DNA of 24,147 nucleotides from Hymenopellis radicata (taxonomy: Eukaryota; Basidiomycota; Agaricomycetes; Agaricales; Physalacriaceae): positions 1-24,147 of the forward strand of contig JADNRX010000748.1 of the NCBI GenBank assembly GCA_015501595.1. Direction: 5' to 3'. A program made the position numbers and the translations under genes. Positions 19,867 to 24,147 of the stretch are shown piece by piece; the first letter of the stretch is position 1; every line of letters starts with the position of its first letter. A model generated the notes under the pieces. That model saw only the letters and a program-made list of their open reading frames with translations. It was not told the DNA's origin and made no database searches.

Positions 19867-22800
19867 TCTTGCCATTGAGGAGACCTAGGCCAACTATAGG
19901 GCATATAGTTGCCTTAGGACGTACAAGTCCAGAATCCTGGCAGGTCGCCGTAAGCCACAGTCCACGGGTGCCCCATTCCTAAGTCAACCTCAAGTCAACC
20001 TGAACTGACCTGAGTCACCCTTGGCATACTCTATGTTAACTGAGAACTAACTATAGGATGCCTAGGCAAGCATAAGATGCATCTAAGTGTCGATGAATTC
20101 ACCTATGGCATGCATGGGTTAACTACTACAGCCACAATTCAATGCACAGTGAACATAACTGATATCATCTGAAATTGAGATCTACAAAACACAAAGAAAC
20201 ATAGTAACGATATATATATATCGAGCAGCGGTAGGTCGTTATATTACAGCTAGATTACAGCATACCTGTTCATTTTATTGTGCGGTCACTCTGAGTCTTG
20301 GCCAATAGCATAGTAATCCTCATCTCGTAGTTGTCCTCATGCTCGTCCCATCTTAGGTTGTCACCACATCGTCACAGCACAAAGAGGCCCGAGTAGGTGC
20401 TTGTCTGGGAGCGCTCGTCCGGGTCGTGCGGTGTCCTCGGGTCGTGCGGCGTCCTCGTCCGGGTCGTGCAGCGTCCTCATCCAGATTGTGCGGTGTCCTC
20501 GTCCATGGAGTACTCGGTCATCCTGGTGCTCGGTTGTCCTCATAGCGGGTACTCGGTCGTAATCGTGGCTGGAGTCATCTATGTGATATGGGCTCAGTCA
20601 CCCTCGTAGCTAGTGCTTGGTCGTCATCGTAGCAGGGGCTCAGTCATCATCGAGGCTGGAGCTCAGTTACCCTCGAAGCAGGAGCTAGGTTGCCCTCATA
20701 GCAGGGGCTCGGTCGTCCTCGTCGCAGGGGCTCGGTCGTCCTCGTAGCAGGGGGCTCGGTCATCCTCGGAGACAGGTCATCCTCATCGTCATGACAGCAA
20801 AGTCGTCCTTGTCAGCAACGTCGTCATTGTTGCGGTGGCTAAGTTGCGGCGGGAGCTCGGTCGTCCTTGCTGTCGTGTCAGTCGTGTCGTCGACTCGTTG
20901 GTGTGTCAGTCGGGTCCTCGTCGTGTTGGGTCCTCGTGTCAGTCGTTGTCGTTTCCAGCTGAATCCAGACGAGTCTGGTACACCATTAGCATCAAATCAG
21001 AGGATGAGAATGATAACACACGAAGAGCCCGGCGAACAGTCCTGATACAAATACTCATATTGGTGGAGGTGATAGACAAGACGAAGGATCGCACCCGGGC
21101 CTAGGGTTATAAACCAACCAACACGTGATGACGACGTGGCGCGTAAGGTCTAACTTTGCAGCACGCACACTGCTAAACGGGAAGAGAAAGAATAATTATT
21201 AAAAGGAACAGAACATACCAGGGGGTCCCACATAACCATGTTGAAAGGGAACTGTATAAGGGTAGTCCACTAACCCACCGCAAAAGCATTGGCACCCGTG
21301 CTGAGGAGACAACAGCAGACATAAAGTTAACAACCGGCCCACAAAGTCCTGCTCAAGGTCGGCCTGACTCTACATGGGCCGGCTGTTAAGTGTCTGTCTG
21401 CGGGTGAGCCCGCTGCCCAAGTCGGATTTGTCGATGATGATGGTCATGGTCAGAGAAGCTAAGACCATGTTCAGTCATGTCCGATCTCGTGAGTCGATCT
21501 GCAACTTGCTAACCTTGTATGGTCCGGCCACATCCCGCATCGTTTGTGGTATGCTGGAATGTCAGCAATAGAATTAACTGCCTTATACCAAAGTCTCAAC
21601 ACAAGTTGTCGTATGAAAACACAGCCTGTAATGTTACATGGTGACTTTCCCATACTAGTCACCATCTCGCTTCCTCGACGTGATATCTCTTCCCGGCCTA
21701 CACACTCTGATGAGGACATAAATAAAAAGTAAGTCTTGATGTAGAGATGATGAAGGCACCTCTTGGGACTAGCTGCATTCGCGACGACATGAGTTCCGGA
21801 ACCGTGTATCACCAGCTCCAATAAAATACGGAGATGCAAGGCTCGCGCGACCGCGTCAACACACTCTACCTGTATCACCGCCTCATTCCGAGGGCAGACG
21901 GTGTCCCCATCTTAGTCGAATTGGAGTCGGCGCTGTGATGAGAGCCCGAAGATCTGAAGCGCATCCCAAGGCGGTGGTCACGAAAGCAAATCAAGAGACA
22001 ACACAGAAACAAAGATTCAGAGAAGGAAAATCGGCCAAGAAGGATTCAGAGACCAGCGAGTATGTCGATGACGATGTGCCAGCGAGATAGAGCAAGTTCA
22101 AGATTTTATCAGTCGGACTTTGTCAGTGATCAATTGGTCCTCGATCACGTCTCTCTCTTCCCATCAGCACCCCAGCAGCCCAACGTTCTGTCTTCCACCT
22201 CTTCTCTTCCGATTTCGTCCTTTTTGGACTGCAGGCCGGCTTCCAACAGCCCTCGATGGAGAGGACGACCTCCTGCTCCGCGACGACGAGCTCAGCGCGT
22301 AAGCCTCCGCGACGGAGTAGCAACGCTTAAGGAACGATGCTGACGGGCTGGAAGAGGCTGGATTAGCCCCCGCGCCGTCGTTCCAGCAACACCGAGGCTA
22401 GAAATTCGGATGCGGGACTTTCTTGACGGCTTCCAACAGCTGTGGACGACTCATCGCCGTTCTGCTTTTACGGCAAGCGCAGAGTGCCTTCGACAAGGCT
22501 AAGGGTTGGGATTTGGGTTGGATGGCGTCGTGGACCAGCCCGAAATGGTGCGTAATGCTGCTCGGTTTTTATTTTATTTTCATTTTAATTGGCCTGAACA
22601 GCCTTGATGCTCGACCTTCAGCACGAGATCCGCTGTCTTCAATCAATTCTTGTCCTCCTCCTCCCATAACGACGACAACGACAACAAGGACGCGTCAGCC
22701 TCCAGGACGGAGCAGCAACGCCTCTGGACGACGCTGCCCTCGACGCTGTCGTGTCAGGGCCTACAGCCACGTCCAGTCTACGTGGTGCATTTTTTTACTT

Positions 22801-24118
22801 GTACTGTTATTATCCTCCCTGAACTCACTCCATTTAGGCTCTTATATCTTGTTTTCGCCGTTCGTCCCTCTCGCAGCAGCAACGTTGCTGTACGACGGCT
22901 ATTTTTCGTACCTGGGAACAGAATCGGACGCCATCTGGACCAGATTCTTCGCCAGGAGACGACTTTTTCTCCCTTTCCGCTTACAATGAGGACGGCTGCG
23001 CGCATTATCTCCCGCGCGCGATTCAAAAGCCTGGGTTGCCCCCTTCGCCGTCGTGGCAGCCTCTGAAATGAGGCAAGGAGTTTGGATTCGAGGCGTCGTG
23101 AACGCGCGCGGCCTAAATGGTATGCATCTATGCTTGTACTTCACTCCATTCTACTTAGATTTGGTCTATTTAGGCTCTCCATTTCTCTTTTCGCCGTTCT
23201 TCCCTCTGCTCCTCCGACGAGCGCTGCCCGCACAACCAGCCTCAGTGCTCTTCCCCCATGATACTGGCTCTCACGCGGATTTCATCGTTCATCCACGACA
23301 ACACGTATCCTCCGGTATTCCGACACGCGACCGTGTCAAGCATCTGAGATACGATGTGGCCGTTACCACCAGCACCTCGTTGAGGCGCTGCTCTTCGATC
23401 CTAGGACCTCGTGCGTGACGTCGGAATTGAAGAGGCTAGGTTAATCCGCCATCGTGTTTTCCCCAAAAACGGACTTGGAATATGGGCTGGATACCGACGC
23501 GGATGCACTCAACCTAGGTAACGGAAGAAGGTGTGTTTTTATTTATATTTTTTCGCCCTCTCACTGTCTACCTCTGTCATAGGCACGTCTCGCGACTAAC
23601 TGATAGCCACCGTTTACCTGGTTTCGTCTCTCCGCCAGGGACTCCACTAACTCAGTATTAAGGAACGTGGTAGATGCACGGAGTGTCCGCGGATTGGGGC
23701 AAGTGCGTCGCCAAGGTTATCATTGACGAGGAGGTTTCCTTGCTTATTCTCACGTAATTTATGTCTCTGAGATAGGTTTCGTAGAGTAATTCATGAAGTT
23801 GCATAAGTGTAAGCATAGTGTTCTTGATTATATAGATATTCAGTTGTTTTGAGGAAGTGTAATGCAAGCATAAATACTGAAGGTGTAGATGTACAACTGT
23901 AAGTACCTTGAGTAGATAGTGATTTACTATGGTATACTTAAGTTACCTATACAGTCGGATCAAGTTGACTATGGAGTTGAGCCAAGTTAACTATGGAGTT
24001 GAGTTAAGTTGACTATGAAGTTGACTCAAGTAAGCCAGAGTGACTAGATGCACTTAGGTGAACTTAAGGTATAGTTATATTCCTAAGGCAACTAAACGCC
24101 AAAGTGATTTTCCTGATG
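19852..24118 (-). mobile_element. Transposon E, copy 2 (4,267 bp), inverted, inserted in YR2
   Basis: Reverse complement of 8846-13110 from end to end. Position pairs sum to 32964 at the outer edge and 32962 at the inner edge, so this copy has two extra bases: one A in the GGAAAGG run near 22973 and one T in the CTCTTTG run near 20382. Both ends are intact and flanked by TA. All internal features of copy 1 recur inverted: the exon-like modules (about 22060-23480), the inverted repeat (about 21327-21388), the minisatellites (about 20416-20767) and the subterminal cluster (about 23929-24074). No transposase is readable here either. Near-identity implies the two insertions are recent relative to each other. 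Confidence 0.9.
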
Positions 24119-24120
24119 TA

Positions 24121-24147
24121 TGAAGCGTCATAAAGGTAAGCCGTAGC
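24121..24147 (+). pseudogene. Probable continuation of YR2 after E, cut by the window edge
   Basis: Dropping E and one TA joins CCT-A to TG, giving DTRPMKRHK in the YR2 frame. A consensus GTAAGC donor then starts at 24136, in phase 1. So the YR2 gene, and presumably its C-terminal DNA-binding part, continues beyond the window. Without splicing the frame stops at once (TAG at 24144). Confidence 0.6.

Noticed and set aside
7332..19982. A Starship-type giant element
   Set aside because: Those are ascomycete elements led by a DUF3435 captain gene; neither recombinase here looks like that and no cargo boundaries were found.
8846..24118. A large hairpin, telomere-like palindrome or single giant terminal-inverted-repeat element
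   Set aside because: Each arm has its own intact inverted ends and its own 2-bp duplication (TT versus TA), so two independent insertions explain it better.

Overview
This is nuclear DNA of a basidiomycete, most likely an Agaricomycete (mushroom-forming fungus). The evidence is genes broken by many 34-61 nt GT-AG introns, a kinase of the type expanded in mushrooms, two mushroom-type eukaryotic tyrosine recombinases (Crypton-like), and dense nested transposon remains. No bacterial operon, RNA gene or CRISPR array is visible.

Layout. 1-1558: a 188-bp direct repeat brackets about 1.2 kb, LTR-like, with a TA-flanked MITE and a GA-rich minisatellite inside. 1814-3510 (minus): a seven-exon protein kinase that looks catalytically intact. 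3546-4369: an inverted-repeat element holding a small intron-containing gene. 4370-6080: a gene scrap, a perfect 51-nt hairpin and a second MITE. 6081-6747: a hAT-like element with a perfect 8-bp target duplication. 7332-14045: a tyrosine recombinase (here YR1) joined to a C-terminal GCR1_C-like DNA-binding region, split in two by a 4,265-bp transposon (here E, 8846-13110). 14046-16233: no supportable gene. 16234-16875 (minus): a Cys-rich RING-like protein. 17451-19851: a second, unrelated-subfamily recombinase (YR2, Ndc10/Crypton type), damaged by four single-base losses and cut by a second, inverted copy of E (19852-24118). The last 27 bases of the window look like the continuation of YR2.

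The main result is that the long inverted repeat filling the right half is not a simple palindrome. It is two near-identical copies of one terminal-inverted-repeat transposon. Each sits in a different recombinase gene, each is flanked by a 2-bp duplication (TT and TA), and each lies after the catalytic tyrosine and before the C-terminal part. Removing E plus one duplication copy restores the reading frame at both sites. The repaired YR1 exons sum to 2,142 nt (714 codons), with only one internal stop. I found no transposase in E, so it looks like an undescribed non-autonomous element whose two local insertions hit the same class of mobile-element gene.
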